Shown: positions 36,006 to 48,797 of the stretch, one piece after another
How the letters are laid out: each line of letters begins with the position of its first letter
Numbering within the stretch: position 1 is the stretch's first letter
Assembly (NCBI GenBank): GCA_020746875.1
Contig: JAGTJL010000009.1
Location: 2,046,001-2,110,000, forward strand
Length of the DNA stretch: 64,000 nt
Direction of reading: 5' to 3'
Origin: Rhexocercosporidium sp. MPI-PUGE-AT-0058
Lineage: Eukaryota > Ascomycota > Leotiomycetes > Helotiales
Notes under the pieces: generated by a model
What the model was told of the DNA's origin: nothing
The model's input: only the letters and a program-made list of their open reading frames with translations
Database searches by the model: none
Position numbers and translations under genes: made by a program

Positions 36006-39000
36006 GTGCCTGAACCTGGCCAGTCGGACACTCGCTAAAGCACACAGTGCAGCCCAAACGTCGTGATGCCGGGGTTGATCCCTTCAGAGGTCGAGCCAGG
36101 CAAGGCAGGGGCTGCTGAATGGGCAGTGGAGTTGGGGTGGGGTCGAGATTGATAGGCTTGTTGACTGGGCAGGGTTGGGTTGAATTAATTCATTGCACTG
36201 GATTGGATTGCACTGGATTTACACTTTCCAGGCCAGCAAGGAAAGGAAAGTAGGTCAAGGAGGGTCAGTACTCGTCCTTACCGGAACCTAGGGATTAGGG
36301 ACGAACAGCAATTCAAGAGGTCCCTTCGTCGTTGCCACACAGAGAACGATCAAGTGAGTGCACAGCGGCGAGAGGGTCGGTGTCCTGTGTTCTGGGGCGA
36401 TACTTTGCAGTGGATATCTCAGATGTCATGATCCCCTGACGCTAGCTGGACGGATGGGAATTCATAGTGGAGAAAGGTGGTGTGCAAATGCAGGTATGTC
36501 TGTTTGTTGATGTTTCTCAAGCCGCCCTGATGCTGGGCTTGGAGTCCGTGTCTGTCGTTCGTTGCTGATCAGACCCAGCAAGGTCAGGCACCACATCCAC
36601 ATCCTGCGTGTGGAGTCGAGTCAAGGTCCCCAAACCAGCTATCTCAGTGCGCTTTATGCTGATTCTTACCTCCTTGGGGCTGTCACTGGGAACAGCAGAG
36701 AATGGTGGCGGCGAGTGCCGTGGCCTGTATCTTCCCACTCCCAAGGGTAAGTCAATGAATGGCCGGCAAGCTGGGACAGAAAGTGCATGAAAAGCAATAG
36801 TCCAGCAGACAATCAGTAGTTAGTTACGCTCAATAAAGTATGCAAGACGAGGCAAGCGAGTCGTTGGAAAGCAGTGTGTTTCTTGCCCATCACCGAATCC
36901 ACAGCAGTAATCTGCATTTTGTCCTCTCTCCGTGCAGCCTACGTTCCATATGGAGGGTGACCAAGACCAGGTAGGGTCAATTGAGCCAGGATATTCGTTT
37001 GATTCAAGCAATGCTAGCCTGGGTCTTATGTCATATGCAATGTCAGGATACCATCAAGCCATCAAGTGATCAACGATTTCTATGGCCAGGAGGGAAGGTA
37101 GGTCGTATGTAGGATGGAGAGCGAAAGGGCATTGATTCATGCTTCGGCTCCAATCTCGGGGCCTGCACCGTTCGAGGAAGGCAATCTTCTAGAAGGCATA
37201 ACCCCTGCTTCCAGAAGCTGCAGGGAACACTCAGAGAACAAATTAATGCGATGCACAGGCCGCTCAGAATCTTATTTTGTCTTTCCTGGTCCGTCCCCCC
37301 TTTTCTAGAAGTAGAACACATGCAGTCTTAGTCAGTGGCTTCCTTGGGAGTGCATACCTAGTCCTGATCCGTGTCATTTCCCTGCACGACTTGAATTGGT
37401 TGTTTTGGTAGGTAGCTGCTTGTGGCTTCTTGTGGCTTCTCGTGAAGTTTGGACGGCTTGATTCTCAACGGACGTTCCATTTCGCTGCACATCCTCATAC
37501 ACGACTTTCGCGAAGGCTAATCCCCCACTCGAAACATTCCCAGCCTATCCTCTCCCAAAGCGGACGTTGCGAGCGCATCACACCCTTTCGAAGCACCTCT
37601 TCACTTTGCTGATTTGAATTGAGAAGTGAAGCGAAGCGAAGCCGCCAGGTTGGGAGACTGTCCCAAGTTTTGTCATAGGTGATGCAGCGAGCTTTCTCGG
37701 AAAATATCGACCCTGCCACTTACTTTATCTGAGTCCGTGACTTCTCCATGTCCCCCAAACTCCTGCAGGAGCCTGCATCATCATCAATCAAGCGAAGATG
37801 CTCAGCCTCGTGGATTTGTTTCATGAAAGTTAGGACGAGCTAATAAGGTACTCACTCAACAGGCAAAACAGGACTGTCTTGTAACGAAATAGTCTCAGCG
37901 GCCGGACTCGAGCAATGACCGAGCAACGACGCCACAGGACCCCGAGTAGGTGCTTTTTGTTCTACTGCAAAACGAGATCTTCGTGGTTGGCTGACGATGA
38001 TTTACCGCACGAAGACGATGGCGTGCATGTCATTCTACCTAATCCGATTCGAGAATGGGATTAGTCTGCACACTTTAACGCCTCACGGAACGCTGTGAGG
38101 ACTCTGCGCTTCAGTTGAGATGCTTCTAGCGGGAGAGCAGCCGGTAAATCCCTCAGCATGGACCGCACTCTGCCCACACCGCTCGCGGCCTTCAGTCTGA
38201 AGCTGACCCTGCCCTGCCCTGCCAATAATAAGGCGTGTCAGAAAGACAGCAGCAGCAGCAGAACGCAGCCCCTGCTATTGAACCGCTCGAATTTCGATTA
38301 GGGACTTGAAACACGCCCTTCACTTCCCTTCCCGATGCAGAAGTTCCAGGAGCCCTGCCCTGTCCTGCCTCTCCGAGACACTAATTAGCCGACCTCGCCA
38401 AGGAAAGAAAGGCGTTGAGCTATCTTGGTTGTTTATTTCGAAGCTGATCTTGCCTCTCACTCGGGAACAAAATGCTTACTCGCGTCGTGCAATTTCAATA
38501 ACTAGGAGCGATAGCCAGGAGAAGGGAAATTGGGTTGACTGATAATCCTCCCATGGGCCACCCTCGACCCAGAAGCACATGCAGATATGGCGATAATCGT
38601 CTCGGGCCTCCAATAGTACTGACGATAGGCGTACGCTGGGCCAATTGATACTTCTGTTCCTGGAAAGAAACACTTATTGGATGAGCGCTGCTGTCTCAGA
38701 AAATCAGCGGCACAAGTCATGTGGCTGCATGAGAAAGGCACAGCGGGTTTACAGAGAATCCGACTCGTGGATCGTGGGGAAGAAACCGAGATGTTCCAGC
38801 CACAGCATCCAACAGAGTGAGCAGCTGGAGACGCTGCATGCGCTGCATGTCGAGAGGCTTGGTGGCTGCTGAGCGGTAGAGGACAGTCAGCCTTTTAAAC
38901 TTTCATGAGATGTCGCAAGGTCCGTGCCATAATACAACAGAACAAAACATTATAAAGGATTAACGGAATAGCTTATCGAATCCTTTGATGGCATTCGAGG

Positions 39001-42000
39001 TCATGGCATGATGATTTACTTTTTTTCTTCTTTTCCATCCCACCGGGCGCATCAATTGCCCTGCATAGGCAGGCGTATCGCCGCTATTCTAAGTTTGCTT
39101 GCACTTCTTCCTGCTGCTGATGCTGCTGTTTGCTCTCTCAATTATTGAGCTCAGACCCAAGGGGTATCACAGCGCAATTCCCAGCAGTAGGACCCTCCCC
39201 ACGGAAGTACCCACCGAGCAAGAAAATACTGGAACGTGGCTCCCTGGCCAATTCGTCAGATCCAATTCCGTTCCGTTCTCATGGCATTGGATTCGCTGGG
39301 TACACAAGGGGCGGGCGACATGGCCTTTTCTACCACACGTTCTCCAGTCTTTGTCCGCGTCCAGCCGGGCCCCCAGTCCGAGATCTTGTTCCCAAATTTG
39401 CTTTCTTTTCTCACGCGCACCGATGCTTCTTTGGATGACTGAGTCTTTGTTTATGATGCCCTGTTATGGTTGCTTTTGATTCCAATTTCGCACTTGCGTT
39501 TATTTGCCTAATGCCCCTCCCTGCCAGATAACGTTCTTCAGCAAGCGTAGGACTTGAGACAGGTCGTGCTCATCTCACCGGCACTGGCTCCTCGAAGTGC
39601 AGCGTCCAAGCGGACCAGAGGCAGTCTGATTCGCCCAATCCTATTATCCTGCAGGAGATCGTTAGTCTCCTCTGACACCTCGACGAAAGACGACTCCAGG
39701 GACCAGGAAAGTGGAGAATGAGATGGCTTCAAGTATAGTCGCGGGAGGGCGATCTAATCGGGGCATTGGCCGGGCGGCCCCATGTATCGTCCCCCAACCC
39801 ACTTATCCAAACAACCTCTGCCTTCCTGTAAGTGAGTGGTAGTGATTATTGAATAATTAGTAGCGCCGAAGCCATACGAGACGGTTTCTTAGTGCGAACG
39901 TGAATCGCCAACTTCTACCTCTCCCGCAATAGCTCCTGCCTAGCAGCCACGAAGGCGAAAGTTAGGCTGTTAGTGCGATGCGATTCAGCATGGAAGATAC
40001 CACGTCGGCGACCAGACGCGATCTGATCTGATTTGATATAACAAAATCCCTGTATTGACGCTTGTGGGCGGCAGGCAGGCTGACGACACGGACGGGGGCG
40101 GTAGAGACATATGATGCTGGATCGACGATGACAATTCTTTTGCCCGCTTCTCTCACGCTCTTCTCCTCGTTTCTCTCTTGCGAAATCAAGGGGGAAATGC
40201 GAGTGGGTGGGCTCATAGCCCGTGTCCACGTTTCTGGCGTTCATCAGAAACCTTCTCATGACCTTCTAGCGGCCTTCTAGAAGGAATTTGGAAGCTGTGG
40301 ACCGAGTCCAGTAGGGTCAGGGGTCGTCGGGGAGGACCTCAGGAGGCTTCGAAGGAGGTACGGCTTCATCAGAGAGAGGAGGATGAGGGATTTGGAGGCA
40401 TCAATGTTTCAGCTGCGATGCTCCAGTGTAGACGAAGAAGCAGTATTATTGCCACACTTGCAACTACTAGTATACGCCGGCACACGCCAAGGTACGATCG
40501 TGTAAAGGCATCTACGGTCACTTGATGACCCTCGATTCGAAAGTGACGATAGAGGTTGCTCGCTAACCACCTTCATGTTGCCAATTCGCCGGTGCGCCCG
40601 GCCACCCCCCCCCACTCGGCATAACCAGGTCATCTCAATTCCTTCTCGAAGGATGCGAAGAACAAATTTGACAGATAAATCACCCGCATCTTGGCCCACA
40701 AAAGCTCGTTCCACCGCAATAATGACGGCTGGAAAACGAACTACTGCAAGTATGAATCGCCAGTTCTCTCACGTCAACCCTTTCCTCGGTGATGAGTCTG
40801 ATGGCGACCACGAATTGAAATGCGATATGGCCTGCAGTCTGCAGTTCACTCATTTCCCCGTCCCCAGCATTGCTGCAATGCTACTCTAACCCGGCAATCT
40901 CGGACATTGTGGGAAACGAGAGATCTTGAGCCCTGGTCCGGATCTAGTTGTTCATCAAATTGTATGTTTGGTCCTATTTTCGGATCAGCACTCTAGCCAG
41001 AACCGCATCGTTGTTTCTAGGCACGGAGGAGTTGTACTGTCTGGGCATGAAGCATGACATACATAACCTGGCGTGGTTTGTGCAAGACATCCCATTACAG
41101 ATGAGGTTTGTGATGTTGATCTCACTCCGATGGTACAGGAGTTGTTTCTGCGCCCCCTCATGTACCTTTGTACCTCCGTCCCTCGTTGTACCCAATCATG
41201 CCAATAATGCAGCCTTATGTCACCCAGCAAGCTTGATCATGTTTCCTTTGCTGTTGGCCCAATCGTCTCCTGTTACGCTTGGGGGATGGGCATGCAATAT
41301 GCAAATGCAATATGCAGGCATCCGGCTTCTGGAAAGACGTCGACAGTCCGCGGCAAGATTAGGATTTCCCCTGCAAGCCCTAGTTTCAGCTTTTGCTTGC
41401 CGAGCACGGTCAGCGTTTCGACCACAACACAGGACTTGTTGAAGATCTATTACAGTTCAGTGTATTTTCTCGCAAGGAACAACCTTGAGTATCTAAACCT
41501 TGACTCGTCGCCCTGTGTTGAGGGATGGCTGGCTGCTTGACAGGTGCTTGGCTGCTGTGTCTTGCTTGCGTTCCTACATTAGTCATATGGACTAACTTCT
41601 TCACGACTTTCCTGCATATTGGGGCGTGTTCGGGGACGGGAAACCTCCAGCACGGGTTCGCTCCGAACCCCCAGCACAAGTCCTCCGGACCTCTACAGTA
41701 GTTCGCCGCTGGAAGACGCCGTACAGACTTGTATCGATCTGATTATATCTGCATTTACGAGTTCTCGGAATCGATCCCCGCGGACCGCCTTTTCAGCCCA
41801 ACAGTGTCTCGTTGCCACACCGTCATATTCGATGAACTGTTGTTTTCTCCAAGGCAAGGCCAGCCAGCTTGCGTCCAGTCAGTCGATCAGCACTCCAGGG
41901 AGTTTCCTCCCATGCTCTATCGGGTCATGAGTCGGCCCATTCGCAGCTAACATCATGGTTAGGGTTCATCCTGAAGACTCTCCTTGTCCTTGTCGCGAGT

Positions 42001-45000
42001 TGTCTCAACGGTCCCTGCATCTTCTAAGACAAGTAGGACTTACCGCTCTTGCCAGACTACTGCCTGTGCATGGGGTGGAGATGGCCCGCTTTGACTTGCA
42101 ATTCCTTCCAGAATAATTCATGGAAGAAGTTTGATTTCATGCCCCGGTCCCAGCCCATACTCCCTTCTCATGAGGCTGACCCGCCCCGTTTAGCTGGATC
42201 ATCTACTTCTCATCTCACGAGAAATGCATTTCTTACTTGTCGCCGCGTTGGGCAGCAAAGGAAAGCGCTAGACCAAACTCTATCTTGATGTGCAGCTTCG
42301 TACATGAACAGCTCCGTCGTCGATTTTACGCGTGGCGCATTGGGGAAAGTGGCTTGATCCACCGATCCTCGCTCATGCATACGGAGTGCAGTATTGTTTA
42401 TTATTGGCTTCCTCATGGCCAATAGTCTTTGCCGGGCAGTCCCATCTTGTTACTCCAGATTTCCCAAACCGTTGAGCTGCAGGTCCGTCTCAATATCGAG
42501 AGAAAACCTCGAGATGAAGTCATCACATCGTTACGAGATATTTCTTACCCTACTCGATGCTTTGAAGTCTTAATTGTACATTACTGTATAATAATGTTCC
42601 TAGTGGTATTGCATATTCTCCGAAGGCGAAGAGGAGGGAGCAAGTTGTGATCTGTTGGAACGACCGAATACCTAGCGCGCAGGCGAACGTCTAGCTGGCA
42701 TCTTCCAAGGAGGTTCCCCGTTCAACTATCGATGGCTCGAATTCTCGAGAACTGCATCAATTTCAGCCTTTTCGATCTCAGCCGCGCTTTCAGTTTAATC
42801 CCGCAGCTGGCGCTCTATGGAAGTCCACTAGAAGCAGCAGACCAACTCTAGCGAGACATGCAAGATACAAATCAGGAAAGCTCCCGGTTGGTCTGCCATG
42901 ATTTGGACTTTCAATCTCGTGTTTCCTAAACACACGATAATAGACTTCGATGCTTGAAGTCCTTCCCCAAACGTGCTCATGCCCGAGTAAATCTGGGAAT
43001 GCTTTCGACAACGATCACAATCCTATCATCCGGCTCACTGGGAATTCCTTGTCACTCATATTTTGTCTTGCTGCTCTCCCTCGTCCCAGGCATCCAGCCA
43101 TTCCCTGCCTCTGCATCTAAACTTAAAAACGTCCCAGCCTGACGAAGCCGCGTTGTGTCTCCAGCCCCAGATTTTACAAAGCCAAAATTCCAACAGGAAA
43201 GCTCTGCATTGTCTCTCCTCTGGCCGACGCTGCCGTTGATCATCCGGCCGGGTTCAACTTGCGTCCTCTGACGAAGGGTCTGGATATGCATAACGGCGAG
43301 CTTCCGGATCACCAAGGAAATTCTCCAAGGGTCGACCAGTACCTGAGCACAACATGGATATCTCCTGCTGGCATTTCATGCACTGTCTGTTAAGTGTCCA
43401 TGTCGGTACCTCAAGTGAGATGACCAAAATGGAACTTGACTCGTAGGAATTATGAACTCAAAATATGATCCTTGCTCGCTCCAAGGCGAGTCCGGGATAG
43501 CGTGACGACGGCATTCAAATAAAAGCGCTCCCGTTTGTTTGAAGCTACGAGTAAGCGGGATCTAAAAAAAAAAAAACATGAGATGAGAAGTATCGTGACC
43601 TTGGAATCCTACTGGCGTAAACATCTGAAAATAGTATCTAGCAGCAAGCCACCGCTGCTTGATTTTCTACCCGTCCCTATTCTCCGTTTAATTTCGTTTG
43701 CTGTTACTCCAACAAAGCCATCGTCTTACAGAAAGCCGGTCCCTTCTGATCGTTTCTCCATCATGTGCCTAATACCAGTCGTTCTGATCTTCATGAGGTC
43801 TTGAACTACTCCTGTCGCTTCCCGTCCTTCACAAAGTCGATGCAGGGGGGCCCAAAGCTAACAATCTCCTGCTACAAATCTCCTGACTAAGGCAGTCCCT
43901 TGAGATATATTTAGCACCTAAATAAAGATCGAGATCTCCCGTGCCGTTGTTGATGCCAAACATACTACTACAATTACTGCAAGCCATCATGACCAACTAA
44001 TCCAGCTACTTTCACATCTGCCCATTTTCCACAGTAGAGCAGGGATCTCCAGCTATGGATGTTTAATGCTTGTAATGTTTACTCGAGTTCCTGTTTCTTC
44101 CCAGTGGCGGGAGACAAACAGCTCATGATTCGTGTCTGTTCAATGTCCACATCTTGTATGGACTTTGCCTTTAATCACTCATCTCGTTTCACTTACCTCT
44201 TACTAGTCGGGAACAAGTGTTACTTGAAGATAAGCTTAGAGCTAGGGTGCTCTCGTTGGATCTCGCCAGATAAACACCTCAAACATCAAGATACAAACAA
44301 GTAAGCGAAAAGGGACCTTCCAAATTACTCAGCTATACCACATCTTCCCGCCCGAACTATCGAGAGACACAAGATGACGAAACCAAGACACGTCCTACGC
44401 ATGAGCCCAATCTCCCCTCCAGTTCCCCAACCTACTCATTGACCACCGGCATGTCCGTGACTTGCAAACATTACCACCGCATGAAATTTTGGCGTCAGCA
44501 TTTAGCTAAAAGTACATACAACTAACTCATCGAGACTACTGTGCTTCTTGAAGTCGATTCCGAACGCCGTGTCTCACTAGTGCAGTTCGTGTTGATCGTG
44601 CTAAGCTCTAGATCTATGTTGCGTTGGTTGGGCATCTATACCACCAATACAGTGGGCGGGCGGCAGAGATGGTCCGATGGCTTTCGACCCTATACAAATT
44701 TTGGAATGCGGTTTTCGTTCATGCATCTAGGCCCGAACTCTTCGTATACCGCCTCTTGATGAAAACCGTTCAATCAGCTCGGTTTTAGCATACGGTACAG
44801 TTCAATGATCTCCGCCTCTCAAGATCAAATTGGTGACTATTTAGGCAATTCCGCCCCTGCATGTTTGATCTCACGATTGTGGGAAGCCCAAGAACCAAGG
44901 GAAGCCCTTTCGGGGGATCATGCGCTAGAAAGTTTTGCTCTAAACCTGTTTTTTTTTTTACATTCATGAAGCAGCGTCACTTCAGGATGTCTCAAGCTCA

Positions 45001-46489
45001 GCATACTCAACACATGCTTATCAGATCAGTCTAGCTTGGACTCGTATCAGTCATGGGTTAGAAGTAGAACGCTGCCGAAAGGAATGAATATCGTGTTTGA
45101 CATATCTACCCGGTACCTGACCTTCCCACAATTTTACAGGTGGAATCCTTCAGACGGCAGAGTCTCAGGAAGACCAGATTACTCAATGTGATAGGTTCAG
45201 CAGATACTCACAGCAAATGGCCCCTGCCCCTTTGCTCAAATGGATACCATGGTCAAGCATTTATGGTGAGTATCCTTGCCAGCTATGCGCATTCGGGATC
45301 GACCCACTAGAGCCATTTCCCCTTCCGACTTGAACATATGGACAGTACGAATCACCAACTTATCTTTAGAGCGAATGAAGTGTCACTACTTTCAAACAGG
45401 ACTTGAAACCATGCCCGTTGCTCCGTGGTGTGTTGTGGCCGTAAACAAAGAATACATGCCAAATAAGTGGGAGATCGCCATGGGGATGTTTCGCTATGCA
45501 TCTACTTTCTCTCTGAATTCTTTGGTTTGTTCATGAATCCTGAATATTATTGAAGAAATCATGGCAGACATTATGCATATTCTACATCGGCTGTTTAAAT
45601 TCCGCAGCTTGGAGTGCGAATTTCTCTACCACTGGCAGTACCCGGTTGGACGCCAGAGAGTCCAAGCGAACATGGACAGCAATGAAACGGCAAGCTAATT
45701 TTCATTCACCAAAAAGACAGCTCAGATATTGATACGGGCCATACGTGCCGAAAGTCAGTTGAAAAATGAAATGATGGTGAAAGGCAACTGGAAATGGTCA
45801 ATTTTGACTCGGTCCGTTTTGAGCGGATGGTCAAATGAAGTTTTTGGAGACTCGAAACTCGAGATATATCTAAATATAAACCAAAAGGACAATAATGGAA
45901 GGAATCTTCACGGACTTTGAGTTGTAATGCTATCTTTTCTTCACCGACGTAACGATATCTGCATCTTGATGCTGGCGGAAGATGGGATGGGGACGATCCG
46001 CTCACTGCTTCGCTGATGGGGTTGAAGAGTCTCATACGAGCAGTAAATATTGTTCGTTTCCCCTGCTTCCTTCTTCGTCTTGTCTACTACTGGAATGGGT
46101 TCAATCGACTTGAGAGGCAGTTCAGTCTTTCCGATGGCATGTCTACGTCGAATGGGCTTAGATTGGAGGCTCTGGGTCCTGTCATCCGATCCACAGTCTC
46201 TGGCCAAATCTTACTCTTGCTGTTTTTCAGGATTTTGCTATGTCAACATCCATCTCAACATAATCTCATACCATTAAACAGTCCGATATGGCATCACAGT
46301 TCATATCGATCCCAGGATATTTCAAGAAATCGCATTTCCACAATGCTAGCTGAAGTGGGTCTGTTCTTTGAACCCCTGTATTTTGTTTTTCGTCTCAAAT
46401 AATTGCTGACATACAAGGAGGTTTCTCCTTCAAAATTACCTCAAAGATGTGTGGAACTTTCAAAAGAGCATTTCGACCACCGTCCACAT

Positions 46490-47548
46490 CTACATGTAAG
46501 AAGTATCAACATACGAAGCCGAAGCCCACGATGACCCCAAAATAGACTCAATAGTCACCGGCGCACTCAGCTGTTTCGCAAACGACGCCCTACCACTCTT
46601 GGAAGCTCCAGCCCCAGTATTACCATACTCAGCCAGGTAGGAATTAGCAGTATTTGGCGTAGCGTCATTCCACTTCGACCACCCGGTAGCATTGACAACG
46701 TTGCTCAGGTTCGAATTCTGGAAGACAACTCGGGCGTACTCCTTCCACGGTCGTCCAAGAACGGTCGATCCAGCAGCGACACCGCTGTCTCGCGCAGCTA
46801 CGGTGGACTTATTGATCACGTACCAGGAGTCGTTGGACTCGGTATCTCTGCCGGAAGCTGTGATGTAGCCCCTGTCGAATGTGCGGATATCGACCGCCTC
46901 GAACCAAGCCCTTGCTTTTTGGCCAAATATGAAATCGACCACGCCTACAATCTTGCACTTAGCGTACAATTGAGTGCCGGTCTGGGCGAGGATCGTGTCT
47001 TGGTACCCGATGAACGAGCATCCGTAGTACCCTTGGTTGGTTGCTTGTGCGGAGATGGCAAGGTTCTGGCCGTTGGTTGAGGTGTGGCCAAAATTATTCT
47101 CTATGTTGATGTTGTAAAACTTGGAATTGGGGGTCCAGTTTCTCACGGTTGCGGTGAGGTCGTTGTTGGCGACTGTGTTTCGGGAGATGTTGTTGATGAT
47201 GGTGACTTTGTTGGACGCGTAAGAGCTGGGGTTGCTGGTCTGCCCCATAACCACAAGCGGAGATTTGAGTGCTTGGATGAAGACTTGCTCTTTGTATGTT
47301 CCACCCATGATGAACAGGGTCTGAGACTTCGTGGAGGTCGTGGACAGAGCGTTTACGCCCGCTTGGACGGTCTTGAAGGATCCGGAAATGGAACCGCTGG
47401 CATCGACGACAACAGCTCCTGCTGGAGGTTTTGTTTGGTCCACAGCTCGAGCGACTGGCATAGCATTAACGGCATTTTCATTTTTGCTGGCGAGTGGACT
47501 CGCAGTTACGAGGCTGATTAACAGCGCCACAGAAAAGAAGGAACGCAT
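46490..47548 (-). CDS. Secreted pectin methylesterase (pectinesterase, CE8)
   Basis: Demethylates homogalacturonan in plant cell walls, exposing it to pectinases. Intronless, 352 residues from the second in-frame Met, chosen because it gives a proper signal peptide (MRSFFSVALLISLVTASPLA); the first Met is six codons upstream. Family hallmarks: GGTYKEQVFI near 82, GYQDT with the QD pair at 183-184, VVDFIFG with Asp205, RGYITASGRD, and LGRPW with Arg266 and Trp268. These are the catalytic Asp pair and the Arg/Trp of CE8. Cys177 and Cys198 could form a disulfide. The length suits a fungal secreted enzyme with no extra module. A TATA box lies about 100 bp upstream. Indicates an interaction with plant tissue or litter. 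Confidence 0.95.
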   Translation of the reverse strand: MRSFFSVALLISLVTASPLASKNENAVNAMPVARAVDQTKPPAGAVVVDASGSISGSFKTVQAGVNALSTTSTKSQTLFIMGGTYKEQVFIQALKSPLVVMGQTSNPSSYASNKVTIINNISRNTVANNDLTATVRNWTPNSKFYNINIENNFGHTSTNGQNLAISAQATNQGYYGCSFIGYQDTILAQTGTQLYAKCKIVGVVDFIFGQKARAWFEAVDIRTFDRGYITASGRDTESNDSWYVINKSTVAARDSGVAAGSTVLGRPWKEYARVVFQNSNLSNVVNATGWSKWNDATPNTANSYLAEYGNTGAGASKSGRASFAKQLSAPVTIESILGSSWASASYVDTSYM

Positions 47549-47642
47549 AGTGCGGAATATGTGCAAGAAAGAACCGGATTGGTAAAGAGTGTGAACCCGA
47601 AGTGTCGATGGGAAGGGAAAGTGATGCCAACTCGGGCTATGA

Positions 47643-47653
47643 GCTTTATAGCT
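47643..47653 (-). promoter_or_regulatory. TATA box of the pectin methylesterase gene
   Basis: AGCTATAAAGC on the minus strand, about 100 bases upstream of the start codon. Confidence 0.5.
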
Positions 47654-48797
47654 GAAGTGCTCGCTTCAGAAGTGACGCATGACTTGTACCTCGGACGAAT
47701 TTTAACATGCTTTATGGGAATTGCCAAGAGAGGAGAGCATTAGTGAAATGCTCGAGTAAACTTCTACGGTCATCCTGCAGTTCTCTTCTGATGAAGTGCC
47801 TAGGTCGAAGCAAGCGGAGAATTTGACTACCGGTAGTTGATGGTGAGATGAGGTTGTCTAGACGAAACACAGGATATAAGTGGTGGAAAGAGATAAACAT
47901 TATTTTGAAGCTTAAGTAGGGATGAAACCACGAATCACGATGTTCGCTGGGTGCAGATCGCTTGGCCGGCAAGGATTGAATGTGAAGTATGTGTTTGCCA
48001 AGAAGGGGAGTGTTCCAAGACGGCGGAAATACAGTGCAAAGGTGTACAACATGCCAGCAAGATCCCACCAGTAGAAAATCCGAGCTGATTGTAACTTGTA
48101 AGAAATGTTCTTTACATCATGTCACAACAATTGAAATGGCAAAATGGAAACGAGATGCCCGACGGGAAGAACGAAATGCGGATAACCGTAGCCTTCGGAA
48201 AATTCGTGACCCCATGGTTAGTAGATCTCGCTTCCGGGATAGACGTGCATTGTGTGGGGAAGCAGTTCCGTCTGATGTAAACACAGGCTTTCTTGGCACG
48301 CTCCCATCAATAGTCTCGACATTACATACTCATACAAATAGGGCAATGTAAAAACGAAACTGCACAACCGCTTACGCGAAACTGGAGTAGATGATTTGAG
48401 AAGCTATAAATGTTGAACTTGTGGGAGACGCCGCTCTGAGGCTGATCTTTTGGTTTTTCTTTCCGAGGTAGAAACCTTAAGGACATTGCATTGAGGTCTA
48501 ATCACGAGTTCTCCTGAACAAACTCCGCAAAGATACGAATGAATCCGGATGCACGGATTCAAAAGAAGCATTTGAGAAATCAATTACTCATAGAATTGGT
48601 CCGCGATACCGAAAGGTAAAGGTACTGTGAGGGCTAGATGAAACCCGTATTTTTTTAGACAATGCCTAATTAGAAAGTCAGGCTGCCTATGCTTCAAAGC
48701 TTGTACATGAATGATCTTGAAAGCGGGGGTTTGTGAAGGCAGATGAGAAAGCTCTGTAATATCACTTTCTAGGGATATTGACGACATATATGATGCA
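47654..48797. other. Intergenic with a doubtful Cys-containing frame
   Basis: No firm gene. A plus-strand frame at 47989-48351 encodes a CTTC...CKKC...HH pattern followed by a Lys/Arg-rich helix; it is discussed as an observation. The remainder looks non-coding. Confidence 0.4.

Larger units (their letters stand above)
33357..46489. other. About 13 kb without a recognisable gene
   Basis: Dozens of short overlapping frames occur on both strands, none with signal peptide plus domain, conserved motif or consistent splice partners. GC content is ordinary, so this is not a RIP-flattened AT block. The proximal 3 kb, upstream of the C2H2 gene, is dense in simple repeats and has candidate minus-strand donors (GTAAGC at about 33915, GTAAGG near 36285, GTAAGA near 36673). 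A long spliced 5' leader or a non-coding transcript is therefore possible. 37-46 kb contains nothing I can annotate. Confidence 0.5.

Noticed and set aside
39099..39479. Frame with hydrophobic N-terminus (signal-like)
   Set aside because: After the hydrophobic run the sequence is random and unsupported by splice or codon signals.
40948..41442. 164-codon plus-strand frame in the gene-free region
   Set aside because: Random-looking sequence, no signal peptide or motif, overlapped by frames on both strands.
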